Shown: positions 1 to 13,600 of the stretch, one piece after another
Layout of the letters: every line of letters starts with the position of its first letter
Position numbering within the stretch: position 1 is the first letter of the stretch
Source of the DNA: Dastarcus helophoroides
Taxonomy: Eukaryota; Arthropoda; Insecta; Coleoptera; Bothrideridae
Direction: 5' to 3'
Assembly: GCA_028583605.1 (NCBI GenBank)
Contig: CM053331.1
Location: 13,314,857-13,378,856 of the forward strand
DNA length: 64,000 nt
Notes under the pieces: model-generated
What the model saw: only the letters and a program-made list of their open reading frames with translations
What the model was told of the DNA's origin: nothing
Databases searched by the model: none
Made by a program: the position numbers and the translations under genes

Positions 1-690
1 TTATAGAGTTTTCAGGGTTTTTTTTATCATTTTTTGTCAAAACTACGAAATAAAATAAACTCTAAATTGTTAAAGTTTCGTGAAAAAACTTTTTTTTAAA
101 GCAAATTAGAGGAACATAAAGAAAAATCTGGCGAAGATGGAATTTCTAGAAGAAATTTTAGTAACAACACTTTTAGGAAAAATGGAAATTTCGAGAAAAT
201 TCTTTTTATAAAATATTTAGGAAAAATGGAAACTGCAGAAAAAATTGAAATTTCCTAAAAAAATCGAAATATCTGAAAAAAACTCAAAATTTTTTTACAA
301 AATGAGATTTGAGGTAAAAATTCGAAGATACCCTATTAACTTATTTTTTAGAGAAATACTAAAATGCGAGATTTTTTCCTGAAATTGTAATTATTTTCTC
401 AAAATGTTGACATATTCAAAGAAATTTGAGTTTTATCTTAACATTTTAATTCCTACTCGAAATATTGATTTCTTTATTAATATTTTTACAAAAATTGGTT
501 TTTAAAAATGTGATTTTGATCAAAATTAAAAATAAAATAAGTTTTTAAATGTCTTAACTTCGTGAAAGAAACTTAAAATTTCTATAAAAAGAAATCAGAG
601 AAAATATAAAATTTCTACAAAAAATTGTGTAGCGAAAAGTGTTCAGAAAATCTTGAGAAAAAAACTCCTAAGCGAAATTGGAGCTGATGC
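1..690. repeat. degenerate A/T-rich tract, A-rich on + strand
   Basis: Low-complexity sequence built of loosely repeated words such as gaaatttcgagaaaa and aaaattgaaatttc. The spacing is irregular, so this is not a clean tandem array. No ORF or splice structure is visible. It belongs to the same class as the tracts that fill the large introns further on. Confidence 0.6.
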
Positions 691-697
691 AGTTCCA

Positions 698-721
698 CAG
701 TGCCTATACGCCAGCCGCCAC
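698..721. mobile_element. terminal fragment of a hAT-like element
   Basis: The reverse complement begins cagtggcggctggcg. Related ends occur at 23704 (cagtggcgggcg) and 44815 (ggcggctggtgac). A CAGTGGC start is typical of hAT-type inverted repeats, but no partner end was found nearby, so the family is inferred from one end only. Confidence 0.3.
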
Positions 722-739
722 TGATTGATTCACAATATT

Positions 740-2400
740 CACTTCATTAGATATCCTTAAATTTTTTAAAAACTTCACTTTGAACTCCACATTTTAACTT
801 GTTTTTTGAAATTCGAAGAATAAATTTGAAAATGGATTTTTTTATAATATTGTCCAGTTGGGTACATCAAACTGACCAGCCCTAATAACATTGAAATCTT
901 TAGTTTCGAAACCCTAATCTAATAAATACTCAAATCTATTTGTCTGTGCAATAAAACAAAGTCTGATTTTTTTTTCAAAATTTAGGCTCTAATTTCAAGA
1001 GAAGGTTCTGTTAATATAAACTGTTATTTTTTTGCAAAACTTGTATGTTTTTTAAGTTAACATTTCAAATTTGAATATTTTTTGAAATTTTATTTCCAAA
1101 TGTCGACTTCATTTTTAAAATTTTGGCTTTATTTCAAGTGCAATCACCTTTACTCATTTTTTTTTTAATTTCCACTTCAAACTTGTAAATATAATTTTTT
1201 TATAATAATTGAATTTTTATTTTCGAAATTTGGCTTTAATCGCAAACAGTAAAGGTTTTTCTTAGCATTACGGGAACGTTTTTTTTTAAATTTCGTCCCT
1301 AAATTTCAAATTTTATTTTTAATAATTTTTTTCCAGATAGTTTGGTTTTTTTTATAATTTCGACCCCAATTTCGATATTTCTATATTTTTCTCCAGAGAT
1401 TTCCGATTTATATGCGCGATATTATCATTTATAGTTTCAGAGTTTTTAAAAACTTTGGTTTTTTTCGTAGTTAAATTTAAATTATCAGTGTTTTTTTTTA
1501 ATGAAACTCACAATTTCTAGAATATTTGTGCTGGGATAAAAGTGTGATTTTTTTTCCATAAAACCTCGATTCTAAACCAATAAATTAAACTTTTTCTAAA
1601 TCTGCTGACTTTTCAAAATTTCGATTTTAATTTCGAAACGTTGAGATTAGATTCACATTTTTACAATTTTACAATTTCCACTTTTGTCTTATGCTTTAAT
1701 GCTTGTTTTCTTCTTTTTTTTTGATTCTTCAACTTTGATTGCTACAGTTTTAATTTTTGCATCAAGATTTTTCATTGTGTTGAAATCCGAGATTTTTTCT
1801 TGTTGTAAATTCAGAGTTTTTTCCAAACGTCCATTTTTTTTTCATAGTTTCAAAGTTCCAAATTTTGGGTTAATAGTTTAATTTTAATGGGAAAGAAGGT
1901 ACTCTGTGACCTTCGGCATTTTTCTGCGGTTTCTGAGTTTACAGGCGGAATTTTAACTTTTTTTTTTCGAAAAATTCGATCGCAAACTCACAATTTATAC
2001 ATTTTCTAGTATTTTTCGAAATTTTGAATTTAATTTCAAAATTGCGACTTTTCTCGAAATCTCGAGAATAAATTGAATTTTTTGATTACTTTTGAGTTTT
2101 TTTGAATTTTTAACTTTTGTCTATGCATTAAAGTTTTTCCTGAAAATTTTAATTTCTAACATGAATTTTATTCATGTTTCGAAAAATTTTTACTTTAATT
2201 TCCGATCTTCTTCAAAATCTGGAGTTTAAAGTCGAAATCATTTTTAAATAGTTTAAGTTTTTTTATCAAAATTTTGATTTTAAAATTAAAATTTCGATAC
2301 ATTCTGAAATTTTCTGCGAAGGTTCAATTTAAAGCTCGAAATGTTTATTTTTTTTTAAGTTAAGGGCATGATATCCTTAAAAAATATAATAGGACCTTAG
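740..2400. repeat. degenerate A/T-rich tract, T-rich on + strand
   Basis: Same class as the preceding tract but in the opposite orientation: tttcgaaattttgac and tttttctcaaaatttc words dominate the + strand. A 65-codon ORF at 1684-1881 is simply a translation of this low-complexity DNA. No gene is seen. Confidence 0.6.
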
Positions 2401-2454
2401 CTTTTTTCGCCATCCTTTTTTTATCATCGTATTTACTGTTTAGATAGGTACAGC

Positions 2455-2608
2455 TTATTTATTTATTAGTAACAAACTTCAAAAATTTTCTCTCTAATAC
2501 CTAGTTCTATTCTTGCGAAAAAAACCATCTACTTATCTATTTATTAGTAAAAAATTTCAAAAATTTTCTCTCTAATATCTAATTTTATTCTTGCGAAAAA
2601 AACCACTG
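2455..2608. repeat. two-copy tandem repeat, 77-bp unit
   Basis: Two adjacent units of about 77 bp (2455-2531 and 2532-2608) share ctatttattagta, ttcaaaaattttctctctaa and attcttgcgaaaaaaacca. They differ at only a few positions, which suggests a recent local duplication. No coding content. Confidence 0.8.
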
Positions 2609-2609
2609 A

Positions 2610-3790
2610 AATAAAGTAGAAATTAAATAATTTAAGGGTCCAATATAACACCCAAATTTTAAAACCAAATATATCATTTTATTTACGAGCCACTTGCGTT
2701 TCATTCCTTTATTTAACGTTTATGACGTATGTTGTTTTACGTTCCAAATTTCTCCCGTACCACAACGAACCAGGCATGGGTAATTTCATTTATACCAGGA
2801 TATAAACTTGACCCAAAAATTGAACTACTTCTAGAACACCACTTGTCTCATTTCTGTTACTTTTATCTCGTGTGCATTATCATAAACAAATGATTTAAAG
2901 ACTTTCTCTTTTTATTAAATGTCATCGTGATTATCCAAAAAATGATATGAAGTCTTCATATTACGTATACATTGTGTTACTATTTCTTGCTGTTGGTTCC
3001 GTTCTCTAATAATTTTCAGATTGACTTTCGGTCTCTTCGATTATTCTAATTTTTATATTAATGCATCAGGTGCCTTATAGACGTATTTTTGAAAACAAAT
3101 ACTTTTTAAACAGATATTGATCATGTGTTTACGTTCTGAAATAGAAATCGAAGAGCTTTTTATTGCATAGCTTATGGTTTTTTTTAATTATATTCCCTAT
3201 TCTATTCTAATATAAAGCAAATTAAAGTCCATTTTAAAATTCACGTATATAATAAAGTAATTGATTTAAATTTAATATATTAAAAATATAGATACTGTTA
3301 AGCTTCTTCTATTATTTTATTCATCGGTTATTGAAATCTTAAATGATCTCAGGTTCCAGTTTACAGATATATAAAAATAAAAATAAAGCGCATATTGATA
3401 AATGAAACGTTACATCATATACTATTGCACATATATGGCTGTTAAAGGTATCAAACTTTACAGTCAAACCGATACTATTGGTTACTCCCGTTTAAAATGT
3501 CCCAGGGACATTTGTTATGCCGAAAAAACAATATAAAGAAAATAGAAATTTTAATTATTGATGATAACAATAAATGCAGTAAATTTTTATGCTAATAATT
3601 GACATATCTAAAGATTTTTTAGTTCTAGCTTGAAATTATGGAGTTCAGTTCATTTTAATATAAAAGAAAGTCACACATAACATCTAACACGAAAACGTCA
3701 CTGGATTTTTATGCGACGCTAACTATCGTACTTATCCATGTGAAATAACAGATAAAGACAAAAAGTTATTACCGATAACGATTTTTTTTT
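2610..3790. other. non-repetitive upstream sequence, no gene seen
   Basis: This stretch is less simple than its neighbours. It has no ORF of note and no recognisable RNA gene. Because the first coding exon of the sphingomyelinase starts just after a splice acceptor, the promoter and 5' UTR exon could lie here. I cannot point to a convincing site. Confidence 0.4.
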
Positions 3791-3864
3791 TGAAATATTT
3801 TCTATGTATACAGGCTATTCAAAGCGCACCATATTTAGATGTCATTTTCACGGTAGTTTTAGAG

Positions 3865-3985
3865 CAGGGATCAGCAAACTTTTTTTACAGCGGGCCAATT
3901 ACAAAACTAAAAATTTTGCGCGGGCCGCATGTGAGAAAAGCATGAATTCTAGGGCGCTAGCACCCCCTGATTTATGCAGCAAATT
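3865..3985 (+). mobile_element. hAT-like terminal fragment
   Basis: The segment beginning agggatcagcaaacttttt, followed by gcgggcc and gcgggccgcatg, has the layout of hAT-type ends (a CAG..TC-GCAAAC..TTTTT start with GGGCCGCAT shortly after). The other end is not found and the body runs into the A/T tract. Family assignment is by resemblance only. Confidence 0.35.
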
Positions 3986-4019
3986 GAAAATTTATCTGTA
4001 TTGAATTGGGGAACTTTCC

Positions 4020-5965
4020 AATTCTTCAGAATTCATTCTTTACTTGAAACATTTTTTCGAAATTTATACCTTTTTCTGAAATTTCGTATATTTTTTTACA
4101 AAATTTGTCTTTTTCTTTTAAAATTTCGCATTTATTTATAAAACTCGACTTCTTTTATTAAACATGACTGTCAAAGTTTCGAATTTAAAAGTTCATCTTT
4201 TTTTTTGGAATTTCGCCATTTCTCGAAATTCGACTTCTTCTGAAAATTTAGACTTTTTTTTATTTTGAAAATTTCAGTTTGTTTATTATAATTTGCCTTT
4301 TTCTCAAAATTTGGTCGATCTTCTGACAGAAAGGTATATTTTATTGAAATTTAAAATTTTTGTGGCAGGACAAACATGTCAGCCCTTTTTTAATCAAAAT
4401 TTCTGAGAGTTTGTCAAAATTTCGATGTATAATCACAATATTTGACATTTTCTGACGCCCGTTGAGGCAAGGTAGGGCGCCTGTCTTTCTCTGAATCTGG
4501 GAGTCCACAGAAAATATATATTCGATCTTTTCCTTAAATTTGCTCTTTTTCTCAATTTCGATAAAACCTCTTCTTTTTGGGAAATTTCAATATTTCACTA
4601 AGATTAAACGCTTTTTCTCAAAATTTAAATTTTTCTTGCAAAAGTTCTCTCAGAATATCCTCTTTTTCTCAGGATTTTGACTATTTTTTTTAATTTCGAC
4701 TTTTTTTTTTTAAATTTGACGTTCTTTAGGCAATTTTTGTTTCTATTTCAAAGTTTTCTTTAAATTTCACTTTTTTCCAAAATCCCATATTTTTCTGAAC
4801 ATTTAGCTGAAAATTTCGATCTTTTAGATTCTGATTTTTTTAGAAATTTTAACCGGTTTTCTAAAACTTACCTTTTTCAGGAAATCTTTTTTTTGGTGGA
4901 ACGGACTGGTCCTTAGTTATCTTCAAAAATTGAAAAACAAAACTTGTTCCTTGAAACAAAGAAATATTAAAAAACACAACAAAGGTTTCTCTAACGCAGC
5001 TCTTCGACAGCCAAGCTATCAACTTCAGAGAGATACTCAGGAAATCTTGAATTTTATCTCAATATCCGATATTTAATTTTTCTTTAAATTTGTTTTTTTC
5101 CTGCTACATTCGTATTTTTTTTTAATTTTGAATTTCTATAAAATGGCCTTTTTCCTAAACTTTGCCTGTTCCTCAAAATTTATTTTTCCAAATTTCGATT
5201 TTATTTCCAAAATTGTGCTTTTTGGACTTTTTCAAAAATGGTTTATTTATTTCAAAATTTTATTTGTCTTTTTTTAATAAATTACGAATTTTAGATCAAA
5301 TGGTTTTATGGTTCTGAACCTGTTCAACTTTCTCTTTAAATTAGATCGAAATGTTAATAAAATATTGCGATAATATTTTTGGGGATTTCGAGAAAAATAT
5401 TTCTTGTAAATTCAACATCTTTACTGAATTTTAAATTTTGAGATCAATGTTTTTAAAACTGCGATTTTTCTTTCTTAAAATTAGATTTTTTTTTAAATGA
5501 CGTCTTTTCACAAAATTAGACTTTTGAAAATTTTGACTTTTTTGAATTTTAAACATTTCTAGAGTTTTTGAGAAAGGATAGGTTTTTCTTTTCAATATAT
5601 TGACCATTCCAACTTTTCCAATTTCCCTCTTAAAATTGGACCTTTTTTTGGAAATTTGGAATATTTTCTAGAAAGTTCAATGTTTTTCTGGAAATTGCAA
5701 CGTAATTTTCAAAAATTTAAATTTTTTCCTAAGTCTTTGTTTTTTTCTGATTTTTCTTTTTAATTTATTTGATTACCGATAATTTCAACTTGTCAGAAAT
5801 TAATCTAATTCTCAAAATTTTGATTTTTATCTCAAAATTCGAATCTCTTTCTGAACATTTCCAGGGACAGGGGAGAAAATTTATATTTTTTCAGAGAAGG
5901 TTAAACTTTGAGAATAAATTTAAAATTTCGAGAATAAGACGAATTGAAAAAAACTTAAAAATTTT
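4020..5965. repeat. degenerate A/T-rich tract, T-rich on + strand
   Basis: About 1.9 kb of tttttctcaaaatttcgac-type words with irregular 20-30 bp spacing, interrupted by a Penelope-like fragment at 4895-5037. The orientation changes abruptly at about 5965, where the A-rich form takes over. Short ORFs here are artefacts of composition. Confidence 0.65.
4895..5037 (-). mobile_element. Penelope-like terminal fragment (copy A)
   Basis: On the - strand this matches the 3' part of the element at 51.5 kb. It has a degraded hammerhead-like core (ctctctgaagttgatagc, then ggctgtcgaa), then a pyrimidine-rich stretch, then the end ggaccagtccgttccacc. Stem III is changed here (gaagagctgcgtt), so this copy is probably inactive. 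It has no coding sequence. Confidence 0.7.
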
Positions 5966-7010
5966 CACATAAATTCGAATTTTGATAGAATTGGTAAAAA
6001 AATTATGAAAGAAAAGACAACTTGATACAACTTCCATTTTCGAGAAAAATGTTAAACTTCAAATAAAGGTCAAATTTTAAGAAAAAAAATCAAATTTCGA
6101 GATTAAGTCATTTTGAAAATTGACGAATTTCGTCAAAAAAATCGCAGCTTGCAGAAACAATAAAATGTCGAATTTTAAGTCAAAATTTCGAAAAAAACCG
6201 AATTTTGCGAAACAAGTCTAAATTCGTAGAAAATAAATAAAAATTTAAATGTTCAGTAAAAGTCGATATTTTGGCAAAATGACTAAATTTGGAAAAAGGA
6301 CGAATTTTAAAAAGAAGAGAAATTTCGAAAAAAAGCCCAAGAAAAAGTCAAATTTTGAGATTAAGTCAACCATTTTGAAAATATGTAGATAAATTTCGTC
6401 AAAAAAATCGCAGTTTGCAGACTCAATAAAATGTCGAATTTTAAAAATCGAAATTTCGAAAAAAAAAACCCAATTTTGCGTAACAAGTCAAAATTTGTAG
6501 AAAATAAATAAAAGTTTTAATCTTTAGTAAAAGTTAATTTTGGGGAAAATGCTGAATATTGGTAGAAGGACGTAGGAAGTTCTAGAAAAAAGCCGCAATT
6601 CAGAACAAAAGTCGAAAAAATGTAATTTTGGAAAAAAGTAAAATTTGATAATAGATCTAAATTTCGAAAAAAAAAGAAACTTTGGAAGCTCGTTTTTTTC
6701 AAAAACTATTTTTCTTAACATCTTAAGTTGCTTCAAAGTTTTAATTTTTAATTAAAAAAATCATAAAAGACGAATTTTTGAGAAATAAGTCGAATCTTTC
6801 AGAAAGTCGAATTAGAAAAAAGTAAACATTTTTTCACAAATTGTCGAGTTTTGAGAAGAAAGGCAGATTTGAGGTAAGTTAATTTTAAGAATAAAATAAA
6901 AAGAAGACTAATATAGAGAAAAGTTAAAAAAATCGAATTTGGAAAAAAAGGCCAATTTTGAAGTAAAGGTCTAAATTTTGAGAGATAAAAAGTCTTTTGG
7001 GCTAAATATA
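5966..7010. repeat. degenerate A/T-rich tract, A-rich on + strand
   Basis: Words such as aaaaaagtcgaaattttgag dominate. A higher-order duplication is visible: about 6099-6240 is repeated at about 6358-6520, both with tcgtcaaaaaaatcgcag and caataaaatgtcgaatttta. This shows that the tract grew by segmental copying as well as by short-unit slippage. No gene. Confidence 0.6.
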
Positions 7011-7577
7011 TTTTAATTTGGCTATATGAGTCAAAGGGGTCTCCCTCTGTCCCATATTTGGTCTGATTTATCTGATTTAATTTTAAAATAAAATGTAGCA
7101 GAAGAAATAAACATTTCTGGCTTTTAGAAATTTACGAAATCAATTTTTTTATTGCGGCTAGCTTTCTTGGTTTAAAAGTTTGCCCAACCCTGTCCTAAAC
7201 CCTGAACCAAGCCATCATTTTTGATATCCATGAATATATTCTTTCCTAAAGACAATAACTGAGTCCGTATTATTCTTTCATTGTGTTTCGCAGTACTATT
7301 TCTAAGTGATAAACTGGTCAAGTAAATTATTGAACTTTTCATTGCATAACAAAGGAAAATACTGAACATTGAAGTAATTTAGAGGACATTTAAGCAATAC
7401 ATATGCATTTATTATTGTACGTATTTCATTCAGCATTAAGAATGTCTTCTCATATACATATACACAAAGAAGTTGTTAATAATGTTAATTTGCAGTGTTT
7501 ATAAAAAAAAGGAGCACTAAAGCTTCTCTTAACAAGATGGCAATTACATTTGAACTAAATTAGTTTCTCTTTTCCAG
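7011..7577 (+). other. sequence before the first coding exon, ending in a splice acceptor
   Basis: Mostly unique AT-rich DNA. It ends in the pyrimidine-rich acceptor tagtttctcttttccag at 7561-7577. The acceptor stands five bases before the start ATG, so this stretch should be the 3' end of an intron following an unseen 5' UTR exon. ORFs here have no recognisable similarity. Confidence 0.5.
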
Positions 7578-7582
7578 ATAAT

Positions 7583-7649
7583 ATGCTAATTAAAATAGTT
7601 CAACTGTTGGTAATATGCATGGGTATCTGCAATGTCGTGGTAATTCAAG
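7583..7649 (+). CDS. sphingomyelinase coding exon 1 (signal peptide)
   Basis: Starts at ATG 7583, five bases after the acceptor ttttccag, and ends at the donor g|gtaagt in phase 1. It encodes [20 protein letters not shown], a classic hydrophobic signal sequence fitting a secreted or lysosomal enzyme. This is the first in-frame ATG after the acceptor. Confidence 0.85.
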
Positions 7650-10600
7650 GTAAGTGGAAAGTAGTATGAAGTTTTTTTGTACCAATTAGGTTTAATTTAA
7701 ATGAGTCCTGTGAAAAATACCGAGAAATTTACTAATGTCATATTGGTAATGGTCCTTATTAGCAGCACTCGTTTGTGCAATTTTTGTATTTTAATTGAAT
7801 TACCCAATTCATTTCAATAAAAAAAATCACAGCCAGTGCTTTCCGTATACCAAATACTCTATAGATAAATTAAGACATTTTCGAAGCCCAAATCTTTCTT
7901 TTTCGTTCTTGCGAAACCAATAATAAATCTCCCAAAACTTTTAACTAGAAAGGACACCAAATAAAATAGTTTATTTCGATTTTTGTTTATTTTGTTCGTT
8001 GTCTGATGCACATTTTTTTCTACTTAAATTCGGGAATTTGTCTTACTTGGAATGTAAATAGAAAAAGCGTAAATAAATTTTACATTAGTGTGAAAAATAT
8101 GATCTAATAAAAGAACAATGTTTTAGGGGGACCGATTATCATAGAAGTACCAGATACGGAAGAATTTAAAGACAATTGGGATTTTAGGGTAGAACAAAGC
8201 AAAATCCCATTGCTTTCTGCTATCATAAGAAACCATACATTGCCTCCTCCATCCGATGGCACTGTAAGTATGTATTCATTTTCTCCTATTCTATAACGTG
8301 TCTGTATCCTAATAAGTGTAGACTCATTGTTATGCTATTTTTTATTCTAACAATTAAATTAAGTATCATTAAAAAGTAAGGTTACTTTTCTCATCAACAA
8401 TGATGTACAATTAATGTACATAAATCAGTTTAAAGCAATGAAACCATAATTAATGTTTTAATTCTCGAGCCTTTGTTTATGGCGTTTTTCTTAATCTATT
8501 GGATTATGTAAAATTTCTCTTCTAGTATTCAATGATCTTAGTAACTGAATAATTCCAAAGGTTAACAGTTCAAAATTATAAAAGTATTATTAGAAGTAAC
8601 TAACACAATTTTTGTTTACGATTAAGGGGGCGGTCTGTTACTCTTAAAAAGTCAAAATTCTTTGCTTGCCATTTTACAAACTACGTCAATATTGTTGCTT
8701 AGAATTTAATGAAATTTTGAAATAATGTTTAGAAATGTTAAGGAATTCGGGCTTTGGAAGCAGATTTTTGATTTTTTTTTTAGTATTCCCACAAATGGGA
8801 GTTCAATTTGTCTCTTTTTTGCCTGTTTTCAGAAACGAATATCGGGGAAACTAAATTTGAAAAAAGTACTTCTAAAGCGCGAATTCGACATCCTTGCTTC
8901 ATAAGATCTCCAAATTTGAAAACAAGATGTTGAAAAGTAAAGGCACCATTCGTAAAATGGCAGAGCGGTGTTTGGCATAAAAATTGCGCTTAGATTTCGG
9001 GTGTCCTCACTCAGATCAGGCTGGGTATGGACGTGATGCGGAGCAGAGAAATTTTTGCCCCTTTCCCAATACGTCATCAACGAACGATGTATCTTCGGCT
9101 TCCAAGCTCATATTTCTTTATCTAAGCACGCCGGATATATCATAATAATAATAAACAATATTAAAATATTTGTTCTACCAGAGTTTGAGAGTAAAATGAA
9201 TTGTTTAATATTTGTAGCTTACTATCATTACCTGAATATTTAGTGGTTTTTGTTTTGATATGTTTAGAAAATGTTTTTTCTCTCCTAATTAACATGTTTA
9301 TATTACTCTTTCGAGAAATATAAATTGTTTAGGTAAATAAATGCTGTAACAGATTTAAGCAAAAAAAGAAGAATTGATTTTATATCATTTAAATTGGAAA
9401 TGTTATATTCTGCTAGCATTACTTGTAGTCGAAAATCGACCAATTATATCTGCAAATAACGAACCTGTTTTTCACATAATTAATTAATAGGTATTTATAT
9501 GTAGATATTTAGTTATTACCTTGACGATAGGAGAAAATGCGTGGGAAAATAAAAATTTCAGCTCTTTGAAAATTTCGAATTCTTCGAAAATTTTGGCTTT
9601 TTAAAATTTCGATAATTTCTTGAAAATCTACTTTTTCTTGAAAACCTCAACTTTTTTCACAATTTCGACATCTTACACAATTTGGACATTTTAGAAAGGT
9701 GAACAAACGAATAATTCCGACCAGGTCAACATTTTCGAAAATTCGAATTGTTAGAAAAAAAGTCGAAATTATTAGAAAATCGAAGTTTAAAAAAATGGCA
9801 ACATTCCAAAAGGCACGAATTAAAAGAAAAAAAGTAAAAATGTTGTGGGAATTTAGAAAAAAGTTGTCTCAAAGTCAAATTTTTTGAAAAAAGTTGAATT
9901 TTGAGAGTAAAGCCGAAGTGCCAACAAAGAAGAATTTTCAGAGAAAATTCCTAATTTCGAGAAAAGACTGTGCTTCTATCTTTGTAGAAAAGTATATGTT
10001 AATTTCAAAGGAATTAACAGGAAATAAAAATGGTAAAAGGAAGCATTTTTAATACACCTATTTCTAACTATGTACTTGATCTGCTTAGAGAACTGAAAGA
10101 AGGAATACGTGTCAAAGGATTTTTTTAGGAGTTTGCAATTCGTTAGCCCAATTTCAAACTTTTCTATCGAAATTTTGAATTTAAAGTTTAAACTATTCGA
10201 ATTTTCCTAGAGATTTTGAAATTTCATGGAAAACGTCGACAAGAATATCGAATATTTCAATTTAAAATCAAAGTTTTGTGACTAATGGGAACTCGAGAAC
10301 TTCCTTACATAAATCTCATTTTTTTTAAAATCTGTTGCTATTTTGCAAAAATTTCAGTTCAAATATAAAATGGTTTTTTTTTTCATAATTGAAGGTGTAA
10401 TTTACAACTTTTGAAAAATGTTGGTTATTTTTTCAAAAGCTCCAATTTAAATCTGAAATTGTTATTTTTTTATTTGGAATTGCAATTCTAGAAAGAAAAA
10501 TTAAATTTTCAGCCCTTACTTTCCAGGCAAAATGAAAATAGCAAAAGAAAAACTTATTTTTTAAATTTTAAAGTAAACTAACATTTCAGGTAAAAAAGTC

Positions 10601-13600
10601 GAAATAGTTATTTATGATACAAGTGTTAAAAGTGACATTTCATTTTGTGAGTGGGGAGTATTGCGGAACGAGCGTAGCGAGTGGAGCGACCCCACGAACA
10701 AAATAAAATCACTTTTAACAAGTGTATCATACAATATTTTTTATAAAACTGTTAAATTAAAAGAGAAAATGCTGTCCCTAGGGTTGAATTTTAGATTTAT
10801 TGTTTGCGTGTTGAATTACATATTTGACATTTACATCTGACAATCAAGTCAGGTATTGGATAGAGTGTAACTAAGTAAAACAATTGTAAGTTGTTTAATG
10901 TTAATTAGTAACCACAATTGAACCTGTCCTAAAATATTGTAGATTTTATGGCTAATAAACATGAATTTTGAAGAAAAGATTGGAAATTAAAGCAATTTTA
11001 TTATTCCATCTGATGTTGAAGAAACAGCAAATACATCAACTGAGATTTATTGCTCCAGAAATCGGGACAAAAATATGATGGTATGAAATAAAGAATCTAG
11101 CGGATAACTTCACTAAAAATATATTTTTGGTTTACGCCGAAGGAAATTCTAAGTTATGGAATCTCTCTATGATAAAAGCTAGTTTTTAAATCAAACTAGG
11201 ATATAAGCAAGTATTAAAACCAGCGTACAAGATTTTTTTGAATGAATCTCCAGACACCAAATATGCAGTAAAAAGTTGCGTCAGTTTTTGGATTATTTGG
11301 AGTCTGTCGCTCTCAAGAATTTTGTAAATTAACACTGGATGATATTGAAAAATCTTTGTTTTATATTATGAAGACTAAAAGCAACATCCGTCCTGGTTTT
11401 TGCACGGATTACTTTGTATAAATACCTCTGCAATTACTTCTCAGGAAAACTGAAATAAGTAACCGTTCAGATTGTAATAGTAATATTAATATTATAAATA
11501 AATAATTTATAACTATTTTGAATGTTTTAATGTTTGAAAACACAATATTGTTGGACCAGTCCGTTCAACCAAAAAAAATATCTTTCTAATTTTACCAGTA
11601 CAGCTTTCTATTTTATATTGCATATTGCTATATATCAGTGTTTCCTAAACAGTGGGTCACAACCCGGCAGCGGACCACAAAAATAAAATACCAGGCTGCA
11701 GAATTGTCTTCATACTCACAAATGATTAGTTCTTTCCAGCATTAAGATATAATTAAAACATCTTTTAGTGGGTGGTGAAGGGAAAATATTAAAAACAACC
11801 GGGTTAGGGCAAAAAAAGTTTGGGAAACACTGCTATATTTACTTTTAACACTAAAAGTTTTTTCGCACTAGTGTTAAAGTGTTTTTGTCACGTGTCATTA
11901 TAAAAGTCAATTTTTAGTTCACTTATCAATGAACTAAAAATGTCACTTTTAATAACAGTTTTACAAAAAAAAATTCATGCAACGTCTTTTTTAATTTCAA
12001 AATTCCGTGAAAAATTTTTAAATTTGTGGCATAATTTTGTTCAAAGTTTTTTCCAGAATTTTGACTTAAATCTCAAATTCCAGATCCTAAATTCGAGTTT
12101 AAGAAAATATGGAGTCTAAATTCGAGAAAATAAATAAATAAAAATAAAAATTAATAAAAATTGACCTTTGTAAAATGGAAATTTTAGAAATCTCGTAATT
12201 TCGACTTCTTTTCTAGAAATCCAATTTCAAAGTCCAAGTTTTAAGAAAATAATTTAAAATTTTCAATTTAAGCTTTTTGACTTTTTTTCAGAATTTATTT
12301 AAATATTTCCATTTTTAAGTTTAGAATTTTCACTCGTTTCTCGAAATTTTGTTTTTAAAGGTCTAAATTTTAACAAACTCTTTAAATAACATAAAATTTG
12401 GGCATTTTAGGCGAAGTTTACAATTTTTCTCAATTTTGGTGGAACAGACTGGTCTTCGGTTATTTTCAAAAATTGAAATACAAAAATTTTCCCCTGAAAC
12501 CAAGAAGCATTAAAAAACACAACAAAGGTTGCTCTAACGCGTTTCGACATCCAAGCTATCATTTTCAGAGAGATGCTGACTGAAACCAAGGAAGATTAAA
12601 AAAACACAACAAAGGTTGCTCTAACGCGTTTCGACATCCAAGCTATCATTTTCAGAGAGATGCTGAAGATGATAGCTTGGCTGTCGAAACGCGTTAGAGC
12701 AACCTTTGTTGTGTTTTTTTAATCTTTCTTGGTGTCAGGGGACAATTTTTGTATTTCAATTTTTCTTAAACTCTCGACTTCATAATCTCAACATTTTGAA
12801 CTTGTTTCTTGGAATTTCCATTTAAGTCTCAAAATTTTGACTGTATTCTCCACATTTTGTTTGTGAAGTCGAAATTAAAAAATAGCTTCTATTTTCTAGA
12901 AACATTTAGAAAGTTTCTAAACAAAATTCCAAATTTTTTTGAGAAATTTTGACTATCTTTTGGAAATTTTAATTTGTAATTTTAAAATCCAAATTTTCAC
13001 TTCTCCCACAAAATTTTGGTCTTGAAGTTGAATAGTCGAATAGGTCTTAAAATATTAAAGTTGTTTATTAAAATTTTGACTTAAGTAAGGAAATTTCAAT
13101 TGTAATGCCTAAAATTAAGAAAAAAATAGTAGCTACAAGTGAAAACTTGAAACTGTAGATTTCGAAAAAGTTTCCAATTTTAAAAAATGTGATAGTTTTT
13201 GAATTATTTTATAAATCTTGATATTTCACCTTTTTCCAAGTTTAATCCCCAAAATTAAATCTTAAGCTTTTGCAAATTTGTCAAAATTCAGATAAAATGA
13301 AAATTAGTAGATACAAAGTCGAGAATGTTCAAAAAATCTTCTCGGAAATTAAAAAAAGGGTCGATATAGAAAAACAAATTGGGCAGTTAATACTTAATTT
13401 CACAGTAGAAGAAAAAAAGGCCCTTTCGGGAAAATGAAGAAAAGAGAAATAAAAGGTTAACGCCTAAATACAAAATTAAAAAAAAAACGATATTTTGAGA
13501 TAAAAATCGATATTTATGAGTTACATCATACTAAGAAAATCTACCGCACGGACCTGAAGTCAAATTGGAAAAAGTCAAATTTTGATAAATTAATATAAGA

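Noticed and set aside
6517..6736. Overlapping - strand ORFs of 61 and 70 codons
   Set aside because: Phe/Lys/Ser-rich translations of the A/T tract. Similar ORFs arise in every such tract on both strands.
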